Below, one piece after another: positions 48,543 through 57,285 of a stretch of DNA of 64,000 bases. The stretch is from Gammaproteobacteria bacterium (GTDB taxonomy: Bacteria; Pseudomonadota; Gammaproteobacteria; Pseudomonadales; Azotimanducaceae): positions 1-64,000 of the forward strand of contig DUBB01000031.1 in NCBI GenBank assembly GCA_012960535.1, written 5' to 3'. Numbering within the stretch: position 1 is the stretch's first letter; the number at the start of each line of letters is the position of its first letter. The position numbers and the translations under genes are program-made. The notes below the pieces were generated by a model. That model worked only from the letters and a program-made list of their open reading frames with translations. It made no database searches and had not been told where the DNA came from.

Positions 48543-49430
48543 ATGCCGGAAGAAGGACCCGGTCAAATCAGTACAGCGGAAGTAGGATGCTATACCGTGG
48601 CCAGAACCACGCTGTTGGACGCACGCAGGATTATGGCCTATGCCGCCTCTATCAATGACACCAACGAGGCTTATTTCAATGATCTTCGCGAACCGGGCTT
48701 GCAGGTTCATCCGGCGATCTGTTTCTCCCTGCAGTGGAATGCCCGCTTCCTGATTGATCGAGCAGTCAATCTGCAAGCAGCGCCTTTTGGTGTCCATGCA
48801 GAAACGGACCTCAGGATTTTTCAACCCTTCAAACAGGGCGAAGCCATAACCACCCAGGGGCGTCTAGTCGCTCGAAAGCAGATACGACCCGGTGTCTATA
48901 GCGTCGATCGTTACCGAATGACCAATGGCCAGGGGCAACTGGTAGCTGAACTTGACTACAACGGGATCATTCGCGGCGGCAAGCTTGACGGTGCTGATAT
49001 TGAGCTTGAGCCTGAGATCGATAAACCTGTCTGTGACAGTCTGCCTGAACAACCCCTCTGGTCAGAGGAAATCTACATCAGCATTCATGCAGGGCAGCAG
49101 TATACGGAATGCGCGGCTATTTTTAACCCTATCCATACTGAACCCAGTGTTGCCAGAAAGGCAGGCCTTCCGGGCGTGATTCTTCATGGCAGCGCAACTA
49201 AGGCATACGCATTGACCGAGGTGATCAATCATTGTTTTGCCGGGGATGCACGCAGGGTTCGCAGACTATGCGGTCAGCTTCGCGGCATGGTGCAAATGGA
49301 CTCGACCATCCGGGTCGAGTGTATGGGGATTCAGCAGACCCGTGAGGAAAAGCAAGTGTTTTTCAGAGTGCTGAATGACGCCGGCCAGGCGGCCATTACT
49401 AACGGGGTTGTGTGCGGAACACGGGACTGA
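48543..49430 (+). CDS. MaoC-like double-hotdog dehydratase/hydratase
   Basis: A 295-residue protein of two hotdog repeats. The N-terminal one (RIMAYAASINDTNEAYFN, VHPAICFSLQWN) is degenerate. The C-terminal one carries the hydratase-2-like motif FNPIHTEPSVARKAGLPGVILHG, with the catalytic Asp replaced by Asn (the usual pattern is D-x-N-P-x-H). It probably hydrates or dehydrates an acyl-CoA for the upstream dehydrogenase and reductase genes. A good AGGAGA lies before the ATG. A hairpin GCTGA-A7-TCAGC in the 267-base gap may end the previous gene's transcript. Confidence 0.85.
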   Translation: MPEEGPGQISTAEVGCYTVARTTLLDARRIMAYAASINDTNEAYFNDLREPGLQVHPAICFSLQWNARFLIDRAVNLQAAPFGVHAETDLRIFQPFKQGEAITTQGRLVARKQIRPGVYSVDRYRMTNGQGQLVAELDYNGIIRGGKLDGADIELEPEIDKPVCDSLPEQPLWSEEIYISIHAGQQYTECAAIFNPIHTEPSVARKAGLPGVILHGSATKAYALTEVINHCFAGDARRVRRLCGQLRGMVQMDSTIRVECMGIQQTREEKQVFFRVLNDAGQAAITNGVVCGTRD

Positions 49431-49544
49431 TAGTCGCCATCACCATCTGGAAAGCGGCGTTTGCCAGCGGCAGCTATTGGGTCAGCAGCCAGCTGCTGCC
49501 AGCCAGACAAACGATTTAACCTCAAAGGCATGTTTTCTGGCAGG

Positions 49545-49614
49545 GCGTACCTGCGAGGGCGTACCTGCGAGGGCGTACCGGCCAGGGCGTACCTACGAGG
49601 GCGTACCTGCCAGG
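49545..49614. repeat. 14-bp tandem repeat, five copies
   Basis: Five contiguous copies of GCGTACCTGCGAGG, two exact and three with one to three changes (GCGTACCGGCCAGG, GCGTACCTACGAGG, GCGTACCTGCCAGG), in the 238-base space between convergent genes. There are no spacers. Frames through it give repeated arginine- and tyrosine-rich peptides without support. Confidence 0.92.
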
Positions 49615-49668
49615 GCTTCATTTTGACCGCCGCCCCAGATCACTGAACCGAGAACAGCCTATGCAACT

Positions 49669-50601
49669 TCAAGGTGCAGCATATTTCCCGGAAAGTTGAC
49701 CCGCATGACCTCCTTTGTTCCCTGACTGGCGCCATTCGGCCCGGGTCTGCCTCGGCCAGGTACGCTTGAACTGATCACTGACCTTAAAAGTCAATCGACC
49801 CAACTCCTGGGTTTCCTGCTCTACCAGATCACCGTCCTGAAGAGGGTGCAGGCCCTGATGGTTGGTTCCTAACGCAATGATATCACCGGGTTCAAGGGTG
49901 GTATTGCTGGTAACAAAGGCAAGCGACTCTGCAATATTGTGGGCCATGTCGCTGGTGTTGTAGTCATGAGTGAGTCTGCCGTTGTTCCACTGCTGAACGT
50001 GCAGGTTCATTGGATCAGAAATCTCATCCGCCGTCGTAATCCATGGCCCCAGAGGCGCAAAATCATCCTGACCCTTCATAAAATAGGATAAGCCCATACC
50101 GGTCGCCAGTCCTCTGGCTGAACCGTCGACAAAATTCAAGTAACCAAAGATATATTCACTGGCTGCATCGACCGGCACCCGAGTCGCCTTTTTACCAATA
50201 ACCAGGGCCACCTCAGCCTCGCCCTCGAACACTGTTGCTGGCACGTCGGGCAAGTGCATGCTCGCGCCATGGCCAATGACGCTATGGGAATTCTTGAAGA
50301 AAGCCTGGGCAGGGGGTTTCTCCTTCAGCAGACCATTTTCCATGTAGTTAACTGCCATACACACTATGGCCACGGGCTTGGGCAGAGGTGCCTGCAGCTT
50401 TACATCAGCCAGTGGCCGCGGCGCGGCAGATAGCAGAAATTCTTCAATTCGGGGCTGATAGGTAGCCCACTGTTCAATGACTCGATTTATTGTCTGCTGT
50501 GCTGGCAGAATATCTAACTCAGTGACCACCGGCGAGATATCTATAACGCCCTGGTCGGTTATAACGGCCAGTTTGAAATCATCAATGTAGGCAATTTTCA
50601 T
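49669..50601 (-). CDS. Fumarylacetoacetate hydrolase (FAH) family protein
   Basis: A 310-residue FAH-fold hydrolase/decarboxylase. The C-terminal ~210 residues hold KPVAIVCMAVNYMENG, VFEGEAEVALVIGKKA with the metal-binding Glu pair, GYLNFVDGSARGL and LEPGDIIALGTNHQGLHPLQDGD, as in the 2-hydroxyhepta-2,4-dienedioate isomerase/acylpyruvase group. It is the last gene of a three-gene operon; its ATG overlaps the stop of the previous gene (ATGA). With a ring-cleaving-type VOC enzyme and a flavin monooxygenase upstream, a role on a meta-cleavage product is likely. Confidence 0.92.
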   Translation of the reverse strand: MKIAYIDDFKLAVITDQGVIDISPVVTELDILPAQQTINRVIEQWATYQPRIEEFLLSAAPRPLADVKLQAPLPKPVAIVCMAVNYMENGLLKEKPPAQAFFKNSHSVIGHGASMHLPDVPATVFEGEAEVALVIGKKATRVPVDAASEYIFGYLNFVDGSARGLATGMGLSYFMKGQDDFAPLGPWITTADEISDPMNLHVQQWNNGRLTHDYNTSDMAHNIAESLAFVTSNTTLEPGDIIALGTNHQGLHPLQDGDLVEQETQELGRLTFKVSDQFKRTWPRQTRAEWRQSGNKGGHAGQLSGKYAAP

Positions 50602-51755
50602 TCTAATTTCCTTTCCCCAGAACTCTGGAGACCTAGGTTATGATGGCGCATTTCCAGTTGCGCTTTGCCCGAGTCTTCATAGGCAACATCACCGATCATG
50701 GCGTGCTGCGCTGAAACGGTCAAATCACGAAAAATTCGCTGTAGTACATTATCATTTGCGACCGCTGCTGCGCCGGCCTGGCGAAGTGCCTTGCCGCCAA
50801 TGGCAAGGGAGCGTTCCGCTGCGTGTGCACAGACTGCCCGGAGCTTTATAGCCGCGTTCTTGAATGCGACCTGATCTCCCTGGCCAATCCGGGCCATCTC
50901 ATTAGCACCCTGCTTCACACCGGCGTAAAGACTTTCCCACTCTGCTTGCAATCTACCTAATTCGGTTTGAAAACTCTGCTTACTGGCGACCGTTAACGAG
51001 TCGCCCAATCGATACTTGGAAACCGCCTGCAGGGTAACCTCATCTATTGCCCGGCGAGCCCCGCCAAGGGATACTGAGGCATGTTCGATAGGCAGCCTTG
51101 ACATGGGATCAACCATATTTCCCCTGAGCGGCTTACTGGACAAAACCCGGCTGTGCGGCACAAATACATCCGATACCGAGTAACTGTTGCTTCCGGAACC
51201 AGACAATCCAGCAACATACCAATCATCATGAATTGTGACTTCTGTGATCGGTATAGCAAGACTCAGATTCTGTCTGGAATCAGCAACCCGGCAATTAGCA
51301 ACGATATAGCTAGCATGCTGAATCCCACTACCAAATCGCCAGTGGCCGTTCACAACATAACCCGCGTCGACTGCACTGGCTTCCCCTAAGGCTTTTAATG
51401 AACCCGCGGCCACCGGCAATTGTGCCTGCGAAAACACCTCAGCGAGGCCTTCATCAGGCAATCCCGATGCCATTATTGATATGATGGAATTGCCAATCAT
51501 CATTGTCCAGCAAGCTGACATGTCCGCTCTGGCAACCGCTATCATGACATCAACCTGTGTTGCCAGATCCACATTATAGCCACCGCATTCGACCGGCACC
51601 CATAATCGAAAAAGACCCTTTTCATGCAAAGCTTCAACGGCCTGCGGGCATAGCCTGCGAAGCTGTTCCGACTGGGCTGCTGTTTGGTCGAGCAGGGAGG
51701 AAATTTCCTCGACTCGAGCCAGCAGTGTTTCGCAGTCAGGACTAGCCTGTGTCAC
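50598..51755 (-). CDS. Acyl-CoA dehydrogenase-fold flavin monooxygenase (HsaA/HpaB-C-like oxygenase component)
   Basis: A 385-residue acyl-CoA-dehydrogenase-fold protein of the group-D flavin hydroxylase branch (HsaA, DszC, nitroalkane oxidase relatives). It opens SLLDQTAAQSEQLRRLCPQAVEALHEKGLFRLWVP and has GGYNVDLATQVDVMIAVARAD, NGHWRFGSGIQHASYIV and a C-terminal LQRIFRDLTVSAQHAMIG. It lacks the dehydrogenase catalytic Glu context. It would use reduced flavin to hydroxylate a ring or oxidise a C-S or C-N bond. No flavin reductase is adjacent. GTG start overlaps the previous stop (GTGA). Confidence 0.88.
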   Translation of the reverse strand: MTQASPDCETLLARVEEISSLLDQTAAQSEQLRRLCPQAVEALHEKGLFRLWVPVECGGYNVDLATQVDVMIAVARADMSACWTMMIGNSIISIMASGLPDEGLAEVFSQAQLPVAAGSLKALGEASAVDAGYVVNGHWRFGSGIQHASYIVANCRVADSRQNLSLAIPITEVTIHDDWYVAGLSGSGSNSYSVSDVFVPHSRVLSSKPLRGNMVDPMSRLPIEHASVSLGGARRAIDEVTLQAVSKYRLGDSLTVASKQSFQTELGRLQAEWESLYAGVKQGANEMARIGQGDQVAFKNAAIKLRAVCAHAAERSLAIGGKALRQAGAAAVANDNVLQRIFRDLTVSAQHAMIGDVAYEDSGKAQLEMRHHNLGLQSSGERKLE

Positions 51756-52291
51756 TCCTGGATACCATGTCGACGTGGCTCATAATAGTCCTCACGCGGT
51801 ACAAATCCTTTCTCATCAGCAAAGGACGATTCAACCCAATCTAGCGCACTGGCCTCACTCAATGAGGTATCCCAGGGTTTACCCTGAGGTTGGGGCACAT
51901 GCCAGGGTGTGTCCCAGAACACTTCTATGCCATTACCCTCAGGGTCATTAAAGTAAATCGATAGAGTATTACCATGGGATAAGGGTGCCACCTTGATTCC
52001 CTCGATACCGTTGAGGGTTCCTGCAAGGCTGGTGACGCTAGCAAACTCTGCTACACGAAAGGCAAAGTGGTGTGTCGAATTCGACGCTGCCTCATCACGA
52101 CGATTACAGACCATAGCGAGCTGATGGTGTTCTTCCGGCTGCTGGCTCATAAATACAATCTGCGGCGCGCCCTGTGCCGGGCTAATGGGGCCCTGATCAG
52201 TCACTACAAAGCCCAGTACCTGGGTATAAAAATCAATCATTTTATCGCGATCACGAACGTACATTACTGCGTGGGACCAGCTCAGTTTCAT
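51752..52291 (-). CDS. VOC-family extradiol dioxygenase-like protein
   Basis: About 179 residues, a single VOC module pair. The three metal-ligand positions of extradiol-type enzymes are present: His in WSHAVMYVRD, His in THHFAFRV and Glu in GNGIEVFWDTPW. It is first in the three-gene operon. The ATG at 52291 has AGGAGG 6 bases upstream, so the 17 codons in front are not used. It may cleave a catechol-like ring or act as a lyase; one-domain catechol dioxygenases are less common than two-domain ones, so this is tentative. Confidence 0.88.
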   Translation of the reverse strand: MKLSWSHAVMYVRDRDKMIDFYTQVLGFVVTDQGPISPAQGAPQIVFMSQQPEEHHQLAMVCNRRDEAASNSTHHFAFRVAEFASVTSLAGTLNGIEGIKVAPLSHGNTLSIYFNDPEGNGIEVFWDTPWHVPQPQGKPWDTSLSEASALDWVESSFADEKGFVPREDYYEPRRHGIQE

Positions 52292-52721
52292 GATAATCCT
52301 CCTATAATTCCTTGAAATTTTTCCTGGTGGCAAATCAACCATCCAGACAACATACCCTGCTAAAACAATGAATTCTCAAGCCCTCTAGGGGCTGCAGTCC
52401 TGGCCAAACTGTATATGGGGACAGATAGCAACGTCAATGCCTAGCGGCTAATCGCCTCAAGGACTAGGACAGCCGTGTACCCAGCAGTTGACCTGCTCTA
52501 AAAGCATCACAGAAACCCAGCTTTAAAGCCTGTTTAAAGCAAAGACTCCCGCATCTATGGTTTGTTCCAGACAGGTAAAAACAGGAAGATCAATGCTACA
52601 AAGTTCACCCGTGTTAGCTGTTAACGAACGACTATAGATTCAATCTCAGTTGTTTCTGGAAGCGTAAATATCTCAGTAAAAGGAACCGAGAAAACCGCAA
52701 AGCCCGAATGCTATATACCAA
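52292..52721. other. Intergenic region, no gene seen
   Basis: A 430-base region upstream of the VOC operon and behind a 34-codon gene. It has a weak hairpin AGCCC-TCTAG-GGGCT near 52379 and no family-like open frame. It presumably carries the promoter of the three-gene operon. Confidence 0.4.
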
Positions 52722-52826
52722 TTAATCAGCAGCAGTTCCACTGCCCGTCCAGGATAAAACAGCGCCAAAAAGCACGAGCCCGAATAGTGTACCCATAAGA
52801 CCACCGATGAACGCCTCTCTTAACAT
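52722..52826 (-). CDS. 34-residue single-helix membrane miniprotein (hypothetical)
   Basis: A short frame preceded by an excellent ribosome site, AAGGAGAGG, about 5-8 bases before its ATG. The product starts MLREAFIGGLMG and has one hydrophobic helix with glycine zipper spacing (GGLMGTLFGLVLFGAVLSW), then a short polar tail ending TAAD. No homologue is recognised. Such peptides often modify membrane enzymes or transporters. It stands alone between the sulfotransferase gene and the VOC operon, all on the same strand. It may be too short for automatic gene callers. Confidence 0.5.
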   Translation of the reverse strand: MLREAFIGGLMGTLFGLVLFGAVLSWTGSGTAAD

Positions 52827-52985
52827 TCTACCTCTCCTTGAAAAAACAAATTAATCCCATAAGATTGAACACGATTAATCATTTCCCAGCCTGCCCACTT
52901 CTGCACTCCTTTCTGCACTCCCTTCTGGCCTGGCTCGCTAATCAGCAACAACCTGAAGCGAACTAGAATATCGGGGTTAACATCA

Positions 52986-53717
52986 CTAAGCTGGCACTAA
53001 CCGGCGCTTGAATAAATACTCATAGTGCGGCCGCATGGCATCTGCCAATGCTTGCTGACGGGCATCCAGACAAAGCTCGCCCGAACCAGGCAAAGAGAAC
53101 GAGGTCGACTGATAAACTGCATCATACCAATGTTGGGCCCACACCCCATCAGTGTCTCGAGCTCCCTCAGGCCAGGACAACATGGATCCTTCAAATGCAA
53201 TACCCAGGTGGTCACACCAGGCACGCAAATGCGACTCAGGCTGCCTGAGGAACGCTTTGCTATCAATCACAAGCGGGTCTTCTCCTGTCATTTCAGCCAT
53301 ATAGTCATACAGTGCTACCTGTTGCAGAAAACCTATGTCAGCCGCGTTAACATCTGCTCTAACAGCGGCATAGGAGCTGATGACCGCCTCGGGCTCTCGA
53401 ATCAAAAAACAATTGTTCAGCTTAGACAACCAACCCCTGGGAACCTCATCCAGTAAGTGCAAGGTCATGTGCTTCTGATAAAACACGGGCTTACCCTCTG
53501 CAGGGGAAGCCAGACATTTATCGATAGCGGCCTGCCATTCACTGCCCTGAGCCTCAATCACGTCCGCTGCTCCGGGGTGATCAATACCCGTCTGCTGCAG
53601 ATAATAACCATAAAATGGTTCATCCAGTACGGTGCAATCACTGCGATTTTCCCAGGCGCGCATCATCGCTGTGGAGATGTTCCTGGGACCCGACCACATA
53701 GCAACCGGTAGGCTCAT
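52986..53717 (-). CDS. Sulfotransferase-family protein linked to an aminotransferase
   Basis: A 243-residue P-loop sulfotransferase-like protein. MWSGPRNISTAMMRAWENR is the 5'-phosphosulfate-loop equivalent, KHMTLHLLD is an inner strand, and CFLIREPEAVISSY is the 3'-phosphate-binding segment of PAPS enzymes. Proteins of this subgroup occur next to or fused with branched-chain-type aminotransferases in bacteria and protists. Here the ATG overlaps the stop of the class-IV aminotransferase (ATGA), so the two are translationally coupled. The acceptor is unknown. Confidence 0.87.
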   Translation of the reverse strand: MSLPVAMWSGPRNISTAMMRAWENRSDCTVLDEPFYGYYLQQTGIDHPGAADVIEAQGSEWQAAIDKCLASPAEGKPVFYQKHMTLHLLDEVPRGWLSKLNNCFLIREPEAVISSYAAVRADVNAADIGFLQQVALYDYMAEMTGEDPLVIDSKAFLRQPESHLRAWCDHLGIAFEGSMLSWPEGARDTDGVWAQHWYDAVYQSTSFSLPGSGELCLDARQQALADAMRPHYEYLFKRRLVPA

Positions 53718-54625
53718 GCAGCTGTCTCGTTTTCCATCATGGCCTGGTAGAGCGCCTGCAGACGCTCCACTACGGGCCCTTTCTCACTGTTTGTAATTTC
53801 ACGACCATCAACTTCCTTGACCGGGCATAAGCCCGCAAATGTTCCGGTCACGAAGGCCTCATCTGCACCATAGACCTCCATAAGGCTGAAGTTCTTCTCA
53901 AAAACCGGGATATTATGCTGCCGGCACAACTTGATGACATTGCCTCGGGTAATGCCGCCAAGACAATAATCACCGGTAGAAGTCCATACCTCGCCCTTAC
54001 GCACAATGAAGAAATGGGTCGAATTGCAGGTTGCCACGAAACCGTGCGGATCCAGCATCAAGGCCTCATCTGCACCTGCCTTGGTCGCCTGAATACAGGC
54101 GGTAATACAATTAATCTTGGAGTGGCTGTTTAACTTGGGATCCTGTATATCAGGGTATCCGCGCCGAACATGTACCGTAAACAGGCTAATACCTACCTGC
54201 GCTGTTTCCGGCAGGGCGTGCTTGTACTCTGGGATAATAACGATGGTCGCAGCAGAAATGGTTACCCGTGGGTCCTGGTAGGGTGTTGCTTTTAAACCAC
54301 GCGTGACCATGAGCCGTATATGCACGCCATCTGACATGCCATTTGCACTGATAAGCGCATATAACCTTGCTGTCATGGCTTGGCGAGTGATGCCGATATC
54401 CAGATCCAGCGCCTTCGCGCCTTCAAACAGACGGTCAAGATGCTGGTCCAGAAAAGCAATTTTGCCGCTGTGAAGCCGCAACCCCTCCCACACCCCGTCG
54501 CCTAGCACAAAGCCACTGTCGAAAACGGAAACTTTAGCTTCATGGCGCGGGAAATGACTTCCGTTTATATCAATTATAATTGCCTCATTGCGAGGATCAT
54601 CTACATATTCGTGTGTGCCTTTCAT
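53714..54625 (-). CDS. Class-IV aminotransferase (branched-chain/D-amino-acid type)
   Basis: A 303-residue PLP enzyme of fold type IV. KVSVFDSGFVLGDGVWEGLRLHSGK is the family N-terminal domain, DPKLNSHSKINCI carries the probable PLP lysine (DPK), EALMLDPHGFVATCNSTHFFIV is the conserved central segment, and GGITRGNVIKLCRQ binds the phosphate. D-alanine, branched-chain and aminodeoxychorismate-lyase-like members share these, so the substrate is open. It is coupled to a sulfotransferase-like gene. Confidence 0.9.
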   Translation of the reverse strand: MKGTHEYVDDPRNEAIIIDINGSHFPRHEAKVSVFDSGFVLGDGVWEGLRLHSGKIAFLDQHLDRLFEGAKALDLDIGITRQAMTARLYALISANGMSDGVHIRLMVTRGLKATPYQDPRVTISAATIVIIPEYKHALPETAQVGISLFTVHVRRGYPDIQDPKLNSHSKINCITACIQATKAGADEALMLDPHGFVATCNSTHFFIVRKGEVWTSTGDYCLGGITRGNVIKLCRQHNIPVFEKNFSLMEVYGADEAFVTGTFAGLCPVKEVDGREITNSEKGPVVERLQALYQAMMENETAA

Positions 54626-54893
54626 ATTTAACCTACTCAGTAACGGCTAATGCCTGCCAAAAAATCTGCTCATCTGCAATCATTAAGAGAAAGTCCGGCT
54701 GGGTGCCAGCCCCCATCGCAACCCTTTACACTTCTAATGTCAGCAGGGTCTCGACTGCCTTCTCCACCAGCCTTTGCGTATGGCCGCCTGACAGTTCACT
54801 AATCCATTTTATGCCACTGTGGATACCGCACCACCATCGACTGCGACTGGAAACATGAAACCTGCGCCCCTAACAGCTGGCCTGCAGCTGAGC

Positions 54894-57053
54894 TCAGGCG
54901 CTGGCTTCCTGACTCTCAGAAATATTAATCGGTATAGTGCTCGATCGAGTCATACCCGTATAACGCTGCAGCAAGTCGTCAGCGCTGACCAAGATATTGG
55001 TATTGGCGCCAACTTCGCGAACCGGCGCCTGCTTGTCGGGGGCCGTACCCCAATTGTGATGCATGGCAACAACTCCCCGCTTAATCCTGTCAGTGGCTTT
55101 AACCACAGCGGGTATAGAACCAAAGCGGGAATGAATAACAATTTCACTGTCATCAGCTATGTCAAGATCCGCTAAATCATCCGGGTGAATTAGCGCGGGG
55201 TTAGTGGTGCCCATTTTTTTACGCAATGCTGGGAGGTTCAGGCCAAAAGAGTTAAGAACATACTTACTGCGGTAGCCAATTAAAAGGTGACTGTATTCCT
55301 TGGAACCAACCGGAGTTTCATCCAGCTCCAGGAATTCGTCAGCAACGCCCTCCGGGAAAAGCTTCAGTCTACCTGTCGATGATGGCGGCGCGGGCTCAAC
55401 CTCGACCTGCATATCCTCAAAGACATGTCCGCCGGGATTGTCTCGCAAGAACTGAATATCAACCCTTGAACCTGCAGTAATCGCCTGAAGCAATTCAAAC
55501 TTGGTGGGTTTAGGATCATTCGGGATCAAGTGCCTGCCAATATTGACCTCTAGATTGAGTCTTTGCGCGAGACCCCAGTAAAGCTCCCACTCTTCAATTA
55601 CATCATGGTCGGTTTCAATCACTGTTTTACTGTATTGACTGTAGGGTTTTTCGTACCAGGGATCCGACAGCAGGGTGACATCCTCTCGCTCCAGGGTCAG
55701 CTTAGGTGCTAATACGTAATCCGCTATTTCTGCTGTGGCGGACATGTAGGGATCAATACAGACTAGCAAATCAAGCGCCTGTAAAGCAGCAAGCGTTTTC
55801 TGCTGGTCGGGCCATGCCATCAACGGATTGCCAGCAATCACAAACAGAGCTTTCACCTGACCATCACCAGGCATGAGTATTTCATCAGGTAACTGCGACG
55901 TTGGCATTTCACCGACCGGGCCAAATTTACTGGGCGAGATCAATTCTCCAAATTCCGGCCTGCTGCGGCAGCGAGCCCCCTGCCCCCATGCAACCGGTAC
56001 TTCGAACACCTGGGCATAGCGCGACGAAGGCGGCGACAATACGCCAGGATTAGGCACCGTGTCGCCGGCACGATAAAAGCGGCCACAGATGGTGTTCAGT
56101 GAAGCAACCAGATGCTGGGTCAGATTGGGATAAGCACTCATTTCAGGGCCGGTCCCAGTTATCGCCCCGCCCCTCGGTCCTGCTGCGAACAATCGAGCAG
56201 CCTCAAGAATCAGTTGACCAGGGATGTCTGTTCGATCAGCAACAGTCATCAGGTCAAAACCTTCAACCGCGGCACGCAATTCATCCAGCCCGCTGGTGAA
56301 CTCAGCACAGAAGGCCGCATCGTGCAGGTTTTCTGCGAGAATGATTCTGATCATGCCCGCTAGCAGGGCTGCATCTTCTCCTGGCTTAATCTGCAGATGT
56401 AAATCGGCCCGACGAGCCAGCTCTGTTTCACGCGGGTCGATCGCTATCAACTTCAAGCCCCGCTTGCGCGCCCGTCGCAACTGGTCTGCCGGACTGACCG
56501 AGGGCACGCCCCCCGGGGGAGCATAGTGCGAAACCAGAGGATTGTTGCCTATTACCATGGCAACATCAGCGTCATGGAAAAAATGGCTCCCTGCAGCCCA
56601 GTAACCCATGCGTGAGCCAACGAAAACCTTGGCCGGCTGGTCAATGGTCACACTGGTATAGTAAGACGGTGAATTTAATGCCGCATGCCAGGCGCGACTG
56701 TAAGCCAGCTGCGCCGAATTCTGAAAAGCCACTGTGCCATTATAGGTCGCAATACTACGCGGACCATATTGCTGGACTAATTTCCGAACCTGTTCGGCGA
56801 TTTCATCGATAGCCTGTTCGCTGCCAATATCAGTAAACCCGCCACTGCCCGTATTAACCTGGCAAGACGTCAAGCGCTCTGCCTGGTACATCTGCTCGAC
56901 CAGCTGGCGGCCCTTAATACAGGTATAGCCGCCATACATGGCATTGTCTGTGTCGGGCCTAACCTTGGTTACCCGGCCTTCGGATACTTCTGCTAGCATG
57001 GGGCAATAAGCGTGACAGTATCGACAGAACGTTTTTTTTATCGCTGTAGCCAT
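54894..57053 (-). CDS. Molybdopterin-dependent oxidoreductase (DMSO-reductase/formate-dehydrogenase superfamily)
   Basis: A catalytic subunit of about 719 residues with an N-terminal 4Fe-4S site C10-x2-C13-x3-C17-x27-C45 (FCRYCHAYCPM...YTCIKGR), then the bis-MGD core: NGTVAFQNS, VIGNNPLVSHY, LKLIAIDPRETELARRADLHLQIKPGEDAALLAGMI, IAGNPLMAWPDQ, and a C-terminal dinucleotide-binding domain with MHHNWGTAPDK. No twin-arginine signal is seen, so it is cytoplasmic. It resembles unassigned marine formate-dehydrogenase-like enzymes rather than a known formate, nitrate or DMSO enzyme. The start at 57053 is preferred because the 40 upstream codons look random. No iron-sulfur or membrane partner is adjacent. 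Confidence 0.9.
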   Translation of the reverse strand: MATAIKKTFCRYCHAYCPMLAEVSEGRVTKVRPDTDNAMYGGYTCIKGRQLVEQMYQAERLTSCQVNTGSGGFTDIGSEQAIDEIAEQVRKLVQQYGPRSIATYNGTVAFQNSAQLAYSRAWHAALNSPSYYTSVTIDQPAKVFVGSRMGYWAAGSHFFHDADVAMVIGNNPLVSHYAPPGGVPSVSPADQLRRARKRGLKLIAIDPRETELARRADLHLQIKPGEDAALLAGMIRIILAENLHDAAFCAEFTSGLDELRAAVEGFDLMTVADRTDIPGQLILEAARLFAAGPRGGAITGTGPEMSAYPNLTQHLVASLNTICGRFYRAGDTVPNPGVLSPPSSRYAQVFEVPVAWGQGARCRSRPEFGELISPSKFGPVGEMPTSQLPDEILMPGDGQVKALFVIAGNPLMAWPDQQKTLAALQALDLLVCIDPYMSATAEIADYVLAPKLTLEREDVTLLSDPWYEKPYSQYSKTVIETDHDVIEEWELYWGLAQRLNLEVNIGRHLIPNDPKPTKFELLQAITAGSRVDIQFLRDNPGGHVFEDMQVEVEPAPPSSTGRLKLFPEGVADEFLELDETPVGSKEYSHLLIGYRSKYVLNSFGLNLPALRKKMGTTNPALIHPDDLADLDIADDSEIVIHSRFGSIPAVVKATDRIKRGVVAMHHNWGTAPDKQAPVREVGANTNILVSADDLLQRYTGMTRSSTIPINISESQEASA

Positions 57054-57285
57054 AGTTGATTGTTCCCCGTGACTTCTAATTAAGTTGACCATCGCCTGAA
57101 TAACTACAGAGTTCAAAGACCAGACCGCTAAGTTAACAATATCACATGACACTCTGGCAACTTCAGTCGCCAATCCTCGTCATCGATGGCAATGGTTCCT
57201 TTAAGCTAGTTACATACCCATCTGGGGTATTTGATCAGAACAATTAGACGCCTAAAGGGGTGCCTGACCGCTCCGATTTTCTGCA

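Noticed and set aside
49545-49614. CRISPR array
   Set aside because: The 14-base units are directly adjacent with no spacers, and no cas gene is present; the other arrays are alike.
49331-49621. Open frame rich in RPRRYAL repeats on the minus strand
   Set aside because: It is only the translation of the 14-bp array and the antisense of the MaoC-like gene; there is no ribosome site.
54809-54893. Possible C-terminal tail of an SDR gene (FMFPVAVDGGAVS, then stop) on the minus strand
   Set aside because: The resemblance is about 15 residues only and may be chance; not enough to call a pseudogene.
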